In this document: positions 15,569 through 23,295 of the stretch, one piece after another
Layout: each line of letters begins with the position of its first letter
Numbering within the stretch: the first letter of the stretch is position 1
Assembly (NCBI GenBank): GCA_037969195.1
Contig: JBBKWZ010000285.1
Coordinates: forward strand, 1-23,824
Reading direction: 5' to 3'
From: JAHEJB01 sp037969195
GTDB lineage: Bacteria; Bacteroidota; Rhodothermia; Rhodothermales; Rubricoccaceae
DNA: 23,824 nt
Notes under the pieces: generated by a model
Databases searched by the model: none
What the model saw: the letters and a program-made list of their open reading frames with translations, nothing else
Told to the model about the DNA's origin: nothing
Made by a program: the position numbers and the translations under genes

Positions 15569-17314
15569 ATGTCGCCCCTTTCCCGCTTCGCTCTGCTAGC
15601 TCTGACTGGCGTGATGCTCACAATTACGGCGCCGGTCGCCTTGGCTCAACCGATTCCGTGTTCGGATGGGATGGCTGGTGAATATCCCTGCACCGACATG
15701 GACTTGTACGCCCGAGTTCCGGTTGCCGATTTTGGATCGAGCTCCGGAAATGATATCTGGGGATGGACTGACCCTCAGTCGGGTAAAGAGTATGCCATCA
15801 TGGGTCTCCGCGACGGCGCCGGTATGGTTGATGTGACCGATCCAGCGAACCCGCTAATCCTGGGCAAGATTCCTACGTCCACCGAACCCTCCGTGTGGCG
15901 CGATATAAAGGTGTACAACAATTACGCCTTCATCGTATCCGAAGCGCCCGGGCATGGAATGCAGGTTTATGATTTGACGCAGCTTAGAGGCCTTTCCGCC
16001 GACGCAGCCCGCGTTATAGAAGCGGACATGACATGGACTGGGCCAACAACTCAGCCCTTAGGAAGTGCGCACAACATCGTGATGAACGAGGACACTGGAT
16101 TCGCGTACGCCGTCGGTGCCAGCGAATGCGCGGGTGGGCTCTACGCCATTAATGTGCATGACCCAATGAATCCCGTTTTTGAAGGATGCTTTGACGAGGA
16201 CGGTTATACGCACGACGCCCAGTGCGTGACCTATCACGGTCCGGATTCAAGCTATACCGGCCACGAAATCTGTGTCAACTCCAACGAAGACACGATCACT
16301 GTTGTCGACGTAACGGACAAATCCAACCCAGTCATGCTCGGCAAAGGCGAGTACCCGACGCCCGGCTATACCCACCAGGGATGGTTCACTGAGGACCATC
16401 GGTATTTCATGGCGGACGATGAATTGGACGAGATTCAGGGCTTCGTGTCCAATACCCGCACTCTGATCTTTGACCTCGCCGATCTTGATGCGCCGGACCT
16501 TATCGGCATCCACAACTCAGAGAACACGTCCGCCGACCACAATATGTACGTCGTTGGAAACACCTTGTACCAGGCGAATTACACGTCCGGCCTTCGCGTT
16601 CTTGACATAAGCAATATTGCCAATGGCGAGATGACGAACACGTCGGCGTTTGACATCTACCCCGAAACCGACGCGGCCCAGTTTAATGGTGCGTGGAGTG
16701 TGTACCCATACTTCGAAAGCGGTACGGTCGTGATTAGTGGGGTTGAGGGCGGACTCTTCGTCGTTCGTCCGAGTAGTTCAGAATCCATGTCACTCGCTTC
16801 TTTCAACGCAAATGAGAACGATGGCGCAGCGACTGTGACGTGGGCACCTGCGGGGTCGACATCGGCCCCTTACACCGTTCAGGCTCGCCATGAGGACGGC
16901 GGCTTCATGAACGTCGGTCGCATTGGTGCAAATGGCCCCTACCGGTTAAGCCTGTCGGCACTCTCACCGGGCACGCACGAGTTCCGGCTTGTACAGTACG
17001 TGGGTGGGACGATCAGAATTAGCGACGCTGTTTCCGTTGACGTGGATGCGCCTCGCGTCTTCCGCCTCTCTGATACCTACTCAGACGAGGAAACCGGAAC
17101 GACTCGGATTGCGCTGACTGTTGCCGAAGAGCAGACGGTGCAGTTGGACTTGATGGACGCGTCTGGCAATCTGGTCAAAACCATCTTCAACGACACGCTG
17201 GAAGCCAACAAGGCTCGTTCGTTTGAGGTTGCGGGACCGGGCCTGAATTCCGGTCGCTACACGCTGCATGTGTCGGGCGATGGCTTCGACGAAACAGTGA
17301 GCCTCTCGCGTTAA
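15569..17314 (+). CDS. Choice-of-anchor B family secreted beta-propeller protein, copy 3, with extra C-terminal domain
   Basis: The 581-residue protein has a signal peptide (MSPLSRFALLALTGV, cleaved near LAQ) and the same propeller as its neighbours, keeping the five histidine motifs (GHGMQ, AHNI, THDAQC, THQGWF, DHNMY) and six cysteines. Where copies 1 and 2 pass directly to the sorting domain, this one has an added domain of about 85 residues, roughly from SLASFNANENDG to FRLVQYVGG, that looks like a fibronectin type III fold. The final domain keeps the fold pattern (VQLDLMDASGNLVKTIF, LNSGRYTLHVSG) but has lost the YPNPF motif, with DTYSDEETGTTR in its place, and ends SLSR. It may still be secreted, or its sorting signal may be decaying. 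The start is set by the GAGG site. Confidence 0.87.
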   Translation: MSPLSRFALLALTGVMLTITAPVALAQPIPCSDGMAGEYPCTDMDLYARVPVADFGSSSGNDIWGWTDPQSGKEYAIMGLRDGAGMVDVTDPANPLILGKIPTSTEPSVWRDIKVYNNYAFIVSEAPGHGMQVYDLTQLRGLSADAARVIEADMTWTGPTTQPLGSAHNIVMNEDTGFAYAVGASECAGGLYAINVHDPMNPVFEGCFDEDGYTHDAQCVTYHGPDSSYTGHEICVNSNEDTITVVDVTDKSNPVMLGKGEYPTPGYTHQGWFTEDHRYFMADDELDEIQGFVSNTRTLIFDLADLDAPDLIGIHNSENTSADHNMYVVGNTLYQANYTSGLRVLDISNIANGEMTNTSAFDIYPETDAAQFNGAWSVYPYFESGTVVISGVEGGLFVVRPSSSESMSLASFNANENDGAATVTWAPAGSTSAPYTVQARHEDGGFMNVGRIGANGPYRLSLSALSPGTHEFRLVQYVGGTIRISDAVSVDVDAPRVFRLSDTYSDEETGTTRIALTVAEEQTVQLDLMDASGNLVKTIFNDTLEANKARSFEVAGPGLNSGRYTLHVSGDGFDETVSLSR

Positions 17315-17343
17315 ACGACTTCCGAACTAGACCAAGTAAGGTC

Positions 17344-17373
17344 GCGGGAGGCTTCTCTCGTGCCCTTTTCGTT
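17344..17373 (+). terminator. Putative intrinsic terminator after the propeller triplet
   Basis: Arms GCGGGAG (17344-17350) and CTCTCGT (17355-17361), including two G-T pairs, close a GCTT tetraloop; a T-rich tract TTTTCGTTT follows after GCCC. It lies 30 bases past the stop of copy 3 and would end the triplet transcript. Confidence 0.5.
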
Positions 17374-17432
17374 TCCGCAGCATTTCTGGACCACCAGAAT
17401 TGTGATTTACTGACGGCGCGATGTTGGACGCC

Positions 17433-19421
17433 TTAATCCGTTCCGCAAAACCGCACTCCTTTTGGCGTCAGGGCGAGCCCATCATTCAGTGGATCAACGA
17501 CATCGAGGTACCCTTCGTTGACCAGCCAGTCTCCTAGGCTGTCTCGGCGAAAGCCCGAGATATTGCTTTCGACGAGCCAGGAATCCCGCCCATCCCCATC
17601 TCTGACGTGTTGAAGGATTCGACGCAGGAGATTCTCGTCTTTGGGAGTGACCAAAACAGGTCGGTGGCGACCAAGACACACATCGCAGTTGCCGCATCGG
17701 GGAGTAAATCGTTCGCCGAAGTACGCCAACAAAAACTGTCGTCTGCACGTCAACGACTGGCTGTAGCGAATCACCTCGTCCAATTGAACAAGCGCCCGGC
17801 GCCGCGCTCCCCCGAGCGACGTTGCGTCAAGACTAACCCGTTCCGTGCGAGGACCATTAAACATCAAACGCAATCCGGAGGCCGGAGCAAGCACCCGGAG
17901 TAGATCCCTCTCAGCGAGGAATCGAAGGCCATCCAGAACGCGTGCCTCTTCCATCTCAGCGTGTTTCGCCAACATCGTCAAATCAACATCGACCCATTTC
18001 GAGTACGCGTCTGGAGGCAACTGGCGGCGCACAACATCGACAAACTCGGCAAGGGATTTACTTTGCTCCGCGATCTGTTCGGAGTAGGCGCGAAGCAAAT
18101 CTGGTGCACCTAGCATACGTACTAGCACTCTGTTCTTTGTCGATGGCACCGTCTGCCAAACGCCGTCGGATGCCAGCCGTTGGATTGAGGCACGAACCGT
18201 CACGGGCGTGGTCTTGGCGACCCGCGCTACGGCTCCCACGTCCACCGAAACGGGCCCCTCGGGCTCGCTCCCAATGGGAATTTGGCCGACGTTTCCAACC
18301 GCGGCATACACTGCCTGCACGGTAGACGCATCCGGGTGGCCTTCTTCCGCGAACGCCCGCGGAAGATCATCGTCTCCTTGTGTGATGAGTAGAACAGCGT
18401 GCGCACGTTCGCCATCTCGTCCACCTCTACCCGCTTCCTGGTAGTAGGCTTCTAAAGTCGGTGGAAGAGCAACGTGGGCAACTACGCGCACGTTTGGTTT
18501 GTCGATGCCCATCCCGAACGCGCTGGTTGCCGTGATGTATTGAGTTTCCCCATTCAGCCAGCGCCGTTGCACTGAGGAACGCGTTTCAGCGTCTAGACCC
18601 GCGTGGTAAGGCTCTGCAGAAATACCTTCCTCACCCAGCACTTCTGCCCAAAACTTGGCTCCTTGTCGCGTACCCGCGTATACGAGCCCACTTCCAGGAA
18701 TCGCGGCGGCGATCTCGACCAGCTTCCCCCGCTTGTCTTCTTCTCGAAGCACACTCCACACGATGTTCGGCCGGTCGAAGCCTTTTACAACGATCTGCGG
18801 CTCAACAAAAGCAAGCTGATCCACAATGTCAGCGCGGACAGCGGGCGTAGCCGTAGCCGTGACGGCGAGCATGCCAGCGGGTATTCCCGAACGGGATTTG
18901 AGCAAGGGCCGAATTTGGGCGATCTGACGGTAGGCTGGTCTGAAATCGTGCCCCCATTCAGAGATACAATGCGCCTCGTCGACGGCCAGGAGTGAAATTG
19001 GGAGGCGTCCAGCGCGCGCTAGAAACAGGTCTGTTCGGAGGCGCTCTGGTGTGACGTAAAGCAGCCGGTACTTCCCGAACTCCGCGTCCGTCCAGCACTG
19101 ATCGATTTCGCGTGCGGAAAGCGCAGAAGTAATGCTTCCTGCTCGAATACCACGTTTCTCGAGTGCCTGTACCTGGTCTTCCATGAGTGCCACGAGGGGC
19201 GAAACGACCAACGTAAGCCCGTCCATTAGCATAGCTGGAAGTTGGTAAAGCAATGACTTCCCACCTCCTGTCGGGAGCACTGCGAGCGTATCTCTCTTAT
19301 TCAGCACGCCTTCGATCGCTTCCCACTGCCCGGCCCGAAAACATTCATACCCCCAGTGCTTCCTCAACACTCCGATCGCCGCATCCTGTGTTGTCAGGTC
19401 ATTTTCAGGCGCTCCGCTCAT
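17433..19421 (-). CDS. recQ: ATP-dependent DNA helicase RecQ, short Bacteroidota type
   Basis: RecQ unwinds DNA 3' to 5' in recombination and repair. The 662-residue protein shows Walker A TGGGKS (51-56), DEAHCISEWGHDFRP (148-162), VTATATP (187-193), the motif IV-V segment with TATSAFGMGIDKPNV, and motif VI QEAGRGGRDG (328-337). A winged-helix-like part (about 370-425, IPIGSEPEGPVSVDV) and another about 480-510 come before the zinc cysteines at 559, 576, 579 and 582. In E. coli RecQ the zinc site follows the helicase core directly, so the order differs here. The last 80 residues (SWLVESNISGFRRDSLGDWL) resemble a small helical add-on; no HRDC domain is recognised. ATG 19421 is the first good start. 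It is transcribed towards the propeller triplet. Confidence 0.94.
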   Translation of the reverse strand: MSGAPENDLTTQDAAIGVLRKHWGYECFRAGQWEAIEGVLNKRDTLAVLPTGGGKSLLYQLPAMLMDGLTLVVSPLVALMEDQVQALEKRGIRAGSITSALSAREIDQCWTDAEFGKYRLLYVTPERLRTDLFLARAGRLPISLLAVDEAHCISEWGHDFRPAYRQIAQIRPLLKSRSGIPAGMLAVTATATPAVRADIVDQLAFVEPQIVVKGFDRPNIVWSVLREEDKRGKLVEIAAAIPGSGLVYAGTRQGAKFWAEVLGEEGISAEPYHAGLDAETRSSVQRRWLNGETQYITATSAFGMGIDKPNVRVVAHVALPPTLEAYYQEAGRGGRDGERAHAVLLITQGDDDLPRAFAEEGHPDASTVQAVYAAVGNVGQIPIGSEPEGPVSVDVGAVARVAKTTPVTVRASIQRLASDGVWQTVPSTKNRVLVRMLGAPDLLRAYSEQIAEQSKSLAEFVDVVRRQLPPDAYSKWVDVDLTMLAKHAEMEEARVLDGLRFLAERDLLRVLAPASGLRLMFNGPRTERVSLDATSLGGARRRALVQLDEVIRYSQSLTCRRQFLLAYFGERFTPRCGNCDVCLGRHRPVLVTPKDENLLRRILQHVRDGDGRDSWLVESNISGFRRDSLGDWLVNEGYLDVVDPLNDGLALTPKGVRFCGTD

Positions 19422-19445
19422 GACTGCAAAATCGCAGATATAGTT

Positions 19446-19572
19446 CAGATGACCCGCTTCCCAGAAAAAAATATTTCTGGATGTGGGTTATGGAGCGAAG
19501 TCCAATCTGTCTTAGACGGCAGCATCTCTCTAGAGAGACGCCAATGCCTATCCAGCATGGCCTCCGTGCTGG
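19446..19572 (+). ncRNA. Candidate structured RNA or leader: series of hairpins upstream of the glycosyltransferase
   Basis: Several stems are packed between recQ and the glycosyltransferase. CAGAT (19446-19450) pairs with ATCTG (19505-19509) and encloses two arms: ACCCGC/GTGGGT (19452-19457, 19483-19488) continued by CCAGAAA/TTTCTGG (19461-19467, 19474-19480), and a short TGGA/TCCA stem (19491-19494, 19501-19504). That layout is a three-way junction. A 14-base palindrome (19525-19538) and an 8-pair hairpin (19552-19559 with 19565-19572, one T-G pair) follow. I match it to no known riboswitch, 6S, SRP, tmRNA or RNase P consensus. It could be a small RNA, a leader of the glycosyltransferase gene, or, on the other strand, part of the recQ upstream region. 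Confidence 0.3.
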
Positions 19573-19582
19573 TGGTGGGAAT

Positions 19583-19639
19583 GTCGGCGCGGCCTGGGTC
19601 TTGTGGTGGGACCAATGAGGCCGCGCCGGCTTGTTTTGG
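19583..19639 (+). terminator. Strong terminator-like hairpin upstream of the glycosyltransferase
   Basis: Thirteen paired positions (19583-19595 with 19618-19630, one T-G pair, core GGCGCGGCCT/AGGCCGCGCC) enclose an inner GGTC/GACC stem, followed on the + strand by TTGTTTTGG. No T-run exists on the minus side. It would end a short + transcript before the glycosyltransferase start, or act as an attenuator. Confidence 0.5.
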
Positions 19640-19703
19640 TTGGCAGAGGTTCAATGGCCGCGGTTCGTAGTTTCGCCCCTACCATTTCTCGGACGAAAGA
19701 ACA

Positions 19704-20735
19704 GTGCCCACCGCTCCCGTCTCTATTGTAATTGTTTCGTGGAACGGGCGAGAACTGATGGAGCGCTTCCTTCCGTCCGTGCTCGCAACGGATTATGAGA
19801 ATTTTGAAGTCGTCGTAGCGGACAACGCCTCAACGGACGGAACTAGCGAATGGCTGAAGGAAGCGTTCCCGGCTGTCCGGGTCGTCAGGCATCCTGATAA
19901 CTGGCTGTTCGCTCGCGGTAATAATGTGGCTGTCGCCCAGACACACGCCCCATACGTGTGCCTGCTCAATAATGATGTAGAAGTGCCAACGGATTGGCTC
20001 CATCCACTGGTTGCAGTGTTGGAGGGAAATCCTGACGTCGCCGCGGTTCAGCCCAAGCTGCTTCAGCACACGGATCAAACCCGATTCGAATACGCAGGGG
20101 CCTCCGGGGGATTCTTGGACGCCGTAGGGTACCCGTTCGCGAGAGGAAGAATATTTTCGGCCCTTGAGACTGACGAGGGGCAGTATGACGATGCTCGAGA
20201 TGTTTGTTGGGCGACGGGTGCATGTCTCTTATTGCGGCGCGCCGCATTTGACGAGGTTGGCGGCTTGGATCAGCGCTTTGAAATGCACATGGAAGAAATT
20301 GATCTGTGTTGGCGTCTTTGGCGAAACGGGTGGCGAATCTGCGTTGAACCGACGAGCTCAGTCTATCACCTTGGGGGCGCCTCCCTCGCACAAGGCGATC
20401 CGCGAAAGACCTACCTCAACTTCCGCAACAGCCTGCTGATGTTGTACAAGAACACGTCAGATACGGAGTGGCCCAACGTATTCCGCAATCGAAAACTGCT
20501 GGATCGACTTGCGCTAGGTCGTGGACTTGTTACGGGCGGTCTTGGGGAAGTCGCGGCAATCCAGCGTGCCTACAAAGATGCAAGGGCGTTATTCGTGCAC
20601 TACAACGATGAGAGGCCCACGGTAGCGACGCCCACCTGCATGCCCCGGTACAACCGGTCAATTGCGCTTGATCATTTCTTTCGACGTCGGAGGCGTTTTT
20701 CCGACCTACCCGTGGAAGCGTTTAACACAAAGTAG
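19704..20735 (+). CDS. Family 2 glycosyltransferase
   Basis: The 343-residue enzyme has a single GT-A domain that transfers a sugar from a nucleotide donor, resembling the rhamnosyltransferase-type GT2 enzymes that build polysaccharide or lipopolysaccharide. Visible motifs are VSIVIVSWNG (6-15), DNASTDGT (40-47), RGNNVA (71-76), LLNNDVE (87-93) with the metal-binding Asp91 region, GACLLLRRAAFDEVGG (172-187), HMEEIDLCWRLW (195-206) as the catalytic-base segment and VYHLGGAS. It has no transmembrane segment, so it acts on the inner face of the membrane. The start is GTG at 19704, the only codon giving a complete N-terminus. It stands alone on its strand, with recQ divergent and the EamA gene convergent. 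The acceptor cannot be told from the sequence. Confidence 0.9.
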   Translation: MPTAPVSIVIVSWNGRELMERFLPSVLATDYENFEVVVADNASTDGTSEWLKEAFPAVRVVRHPDNWLFARGNNVAVAQTHAPYVCLLNNDVEVPTDWLHPLVAVLEGNPDVAAVQPKLLQHTDQTRFEYAGASGGFLDAVGYPFARGRIFSALETDEGQYDDARDVCWATGACLLLRRAAFDEVGGLDQRFEMHMEEIDLCWRLWRNGWRICVEPTSSVYHLGGASLAQGDPRKTYLNFRNSLLMLYKNTSDTEWPNVFRNRKLLDRLALGRGLVTGGLGEVAAIQRAYKDARALFVHYNDERPTVATPTCMPRYNRSIALDHFFRRRRRFSDLPVEAFNTK

Positions 20736-20845
20736 CGTGCGAGTGTGGTATCGAACATCACAACCCGCAGAGCCAGCTCTTCGAGTTCTTTGTGGGTGCA
20801 CGCGGATGACAAACTTTGAAGGCCAATGGTCAACAAATTGTGAGT

Positions 20846-21724
20846 TCACCGCGAACGGATAAAGACGAGTGCAATTGAGAAAAGGACGATCAGCATTCCT
20901 GCGAGCGCAAGCACACCAGGAATCTCTCCAAACAACAGCAGGGCAAGCAGGGAAGCGCCGATTGGCTCGGTGAGGGTGAGTAATCCAAGTCGCGCGGCCG
21001 GGACGTAACGGATCGCGTAATTGAACGCACCATGCCCGATCAGTTGTGGGCCGAGAGCCATCAAAAGGCAAAGGCCGAGAATCAGCGGCGGTTGCGCGAG
21101 GGGTACGCCTTGGAGCAGAGCCACTGCTAGGCATGTAAACGCGGCCACGCTGTAGAGCGGAAAGAGGTAGGCGAGAAACGACGTGCGTTGGCGGACGGCG
21201 CGACCGATGAGGATGTAGACGGCAAAAAGAAGCGCAGCAACGAGTGCGAGCCCATTCCCCAACGACGCGTTCGGGAAGGCCCCCACATGAACGTCCGCCC
21301 TACCGATCAGAATGGCTCCGCCAACGGCCATAAGTATCGCGATGCTTGTCTTTGCTCGGAGTCTTTCTCCAAGAACAAAGAAGCCCATGGTTGCAATGAA
21401 GATCGGGCTTGTGGTCACCAAGACCGACGCGCTTGCGACGCTTGTTTGGTAAAGCGCCTCAATCCAAAAGACGAAATGCAAACCCAGCAATGCTCCCGCT
21501 GCGCTTACGAGAAGCACGTCTTTGCGTTTAAGTTCAACCATCTCTGCTCGGGCCCTCCGCAGCGCAAATGGTGCGATGAGCATTGCAGAAAACACCGTTC
21601 GCCAGACGGCTACAGACAGTCCGGGGGCATCTGTCGCATACCGAATCAGAATAGCCGACGTGCCCAAAACTGAAAGCCCGGCTGTGAGCACCAACCAGAC
21701 CCGGAGCGGCACGCGGTCTTCCAT
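20846..21724 (-). CDS. EamA/DMT family transporter
   Basis: The 292-residue integral membrane protein has about ten hydrophobic segments in two EamA repeats, the first half near residues 8-140 and the second near 150-290. WRTVFSAMLIAPFALRR in the first half and LTEPIGASLLALLLFGE in the second are typical of drug/metabolite exporters of this family. The repeats face opposite ways in the membrane, as expected for the fold. The substrate cannot be predicted. The start ATG at 21724 lies 15 bases after the stop of the DUF4293 gene, so the two are likely cotranscribed. It converges with the glycosyltransferase gene over a 110-base gap that holds only a weak AGAG/CTCT hairpin (20769-20780). Confidence 0.9.
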   Translation of the reverse strand: MEDRVPLRVWLVLTAGLSVLGTSAILIRYATDAPGLSVAVWRTVFSAMLIAPFALRRARAEMVELKRKDVLLVSAAGALLGLHFVFWIEALYQTSVASASVLVTTSPIFIATMGFFVLGERLRAKTSIAILMAVGGAILIGRADVHVGAFPNASLGNGLALVAALLFAVYILIGRAVRQRTSFLAYLFPLYSVAAFTCLAVALLQGVPLAQPPLILGLCLLMALGPQLIGHGAFNYAIRYVPAARLGLLTLTEPIGASLLALLLFGEIPGVLALAGMLIVLFSIALVFIRSR

Positions 21725-21739
21725 TCGCCCTTCAATCGT

Positions 21740-22165
21740 TTAGCGAAGTCTGTCTGCTGATCGCACGAGCTCGACGTCCTTCCGCACGGCGCGGCTCGCA
21801 AGGCTGAACAGTACGTAGGCTACGAAGGGAAGCAACAGCATCACGTACGTCATCCCGGACGTCGAGAAATCTCCTCCTCCGTTCCCCAAGCTCATCATCC
21901 CTAAGCACGCGGCAAGAACGAGAATCAGGATAAGATTCAACCACTGGGCTCCTGAAACGACCTTCGCTTGCGTCGTTCGGTTCTTGTAGAGGAACACGGC
22001 CACGAAACCCAAGAGGCCTCCAATCGACGACAACGTGTAGGCCACCCATGGAAGTGCGGCGTGAGTCGCGGCAACTACCACAGTCCACTCGCCACTAGCG
22101 CCAACAAACAACGCCAGGAGGAGCGCTCCGCCAAACAGATAGATTGATTGAATACGTTGGATCAT
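21740..22165 (-). CDS. DUF4293 family membrane protein
   Basis: The 141-residue protein has four predicted transmembrane segments. It starts MIQRIQSIYLFGGALLL and ends with the family's signature VRSADRLR; FVAVFLYKNRTTQAKV after the second segment is also typical. DUF4293 is found widely in Bacteroidota and its function is unknown. The gene lies 24 bases after the isocitrate dehydrogenase gene and 15 bases before the EamA gene, which makes a three-gene operon likely. No Shine-Dalgarno site is seen; the stretch before the ATG is A/T-richer, as is common in this lineage. Confidence 0.88.
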   Translation of the reverse strand: MIQRIQSIYLFGGALLLALFVGASGEWTVVVAATHAALPWVAYTLSSIGGLLGFVAVFLYKNRTTQAKVVSGAQWLNLILILVLAACLGMMSLGNGGGDFSTSGMTYVMLLLPFVAYVLFSLASRAVRKDVELVRSADRLR

Positions 22166-22189
22166 TTTCGTTCTAAGAGCTGGGGAGAA

Positions 22190-23209
22190 TCAGACAGCTA
22201 CCTGATCTGCAATTCGATCAACCAGTCGACTTGCAAACGCTGACGTGGACGACGAACCCCCCAAATCACCTGTCAGATGGGTTCCTTCCGAGTAGACGGC
22301 GATTAGCGCGTCCGAGACCGCTTCCGCCGCCGAAATTTCTCCAACATGACGAAGGAGCATCTCACCCGCGCGGATAATGGCTGTTGGATTAGCGATTCCC
22401 TGACCCGCGATATCAGGCGCAGAGCCGTGGACGGCTTCGAAAATCCCGCAGTCGTCGCCAATATTGGCGGCACCAGTAACGCCCAATCCGCCGACGAGTC
22501 CTGCCATGAGATCCGAAAGGATGTCGCCAAAAAGGTTTGTTGTAACGATGCAGTCGTATCGGTCCGGGTTGATGACGAGTTGCATCGCCATGTTGTCAAC
22601 AATCCGGTCGTCAAATTCGATAGTCGGATAGTCTTGCGCCATCTCCTGACCAATTGATAGAAACATGCCACTCGTTTCTTTCAGGATGTTTGCCTTGTGA
22701 ACAAGAGTGAGATGCCTGCGACCACGCCGTAGAGCGTCCTCGAAGGCGTACTTGATGATGCGCTCACTTCCCCGCCGTGTGATTCGTGCGATCGAGTCGG
22801 CGATTTGGTTCTGCTCGTCAAAATATTCGATGCCGGCGTACAAGCCTTCCGTGTTTTCTCGATACAGGATTAGGTCGATTCCATCGAAGTGGCCCTTTGT
22901 ATTTGGCAGCGACTTGGCCGGCCGAACGTTGGCGAACGTTTCAAAGTGCTGACGTATCCGAACGTTGACGCTTCGAAATCCCGTTCCGATTGGCGTTGTG
23001 AGCGGCCCCTTCAACGCAAGTCTGGTGCGCTCAATGGAATCAAGTACGGCCTGAGGAAGCGGCTCGCCCGTTTTTTCGAAAGCCGGAAGCCCTGCTTCCT
23101 GCTCATCCCATTCGAAGGCGACGCCAGTAGCTTCGAGCACTCGTACTGCAGCGGCGACGACTTCGGGGCCGATTCCATCACCGGGTAGAAGAGTTACTGG
23201 GTAGGCCAT
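22190..23209 (-). CDS. NAD-dependent isocitrate dehydrogenase (isocitrate/isopropylmalate family)
   Basis: The 339-residue enzyme belongs to the beta-decarboxylating dehydrogenases and most likely oxidises isocitrate to 2-oxoglutarate in the TCA cycle. It starts VTLLPGDGIGPEV. GFRSVNVRIR has Ser80 where isocitrate enzymes have their substrate-binding serine, whereas isopropylmalate enzymes have leucine-type residues there. Tyr124 (EGLYAGIE) and Lys172 (VHKANI) are the catalytic pair, and Asp229 and Asp233 (NLFGDILSDL) bind the metal. HGSAPDIAG with Asp266 and Ile267, and Ala273, are the residues known to give NAD rather than NADP preference in this family. Homoisocitrate dehydrogenase is the main alternative. 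It heads an operon-like trio with DUF4293 and EamA genes. The exbD terminator lies upstream of it. Confidence 0.87.
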   Translation of the reverse strand: MAYPVTLLPGDGIGPEVVAAAVRVLEATGVAFEWDEQEAGLPAFEKTGEPLPQAVLDSIERTRLALKGPLTTPIGTGFRSVNVRIRQHFETFANVRPAKSLPNTKGHFDGIDLILYRENTEGLYAGIEYFDEQNQIADSIARITRRGSERIIKYAFEDALRRGRRHLTLVHKANILKETSGMFLSIGQEMAQDYPTIEFDDRIVDNMAMQLVINPDRYDCIVTTNLFGDILSDLMAGLVGGLGVTGAANIGDDCGIFEAVHGSAPDIAGQGIANPTAIIRAGEMLLRHVGEISAAEAVSDALIAVYSEGTHLTGDLGGSSSTSAFASRLVDRIADQVAV

Positions 23210-23295
23210 AGAAATTGAACGGGTGAGTTGCGAGGCTATCGGAAGCTACTCCGTGGTCGACCTCGCTTACGTGGAGACCGGCTAAAAACAACACC

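Noticed and set aside
12496..17314. The three similar genes as fragments of one broken gene or a mobile repeat
   Set aside because: Each has its own signal peptide, complete propeller and C-terminal domain, with diverged sequence and no flanking inverted or direct repeats.
17384..17399. Hairpin TTCTGG/CCAGAA as the recQ terminator
   Set aside because: Only six pairs, and no T-run follows on the minus strand.
20769..20780. AGAG/CTCT hairpin as a glycosyltransferase terminator
   Set aside because: A 4-bp stem with a poor T-tract is too weak to call.
21188..21673. Open frame of 161 codons on the + strand opposite the EamA gene
   Set aside because: It is antisense to a clear ten-segment membrane protein and shows no domain.
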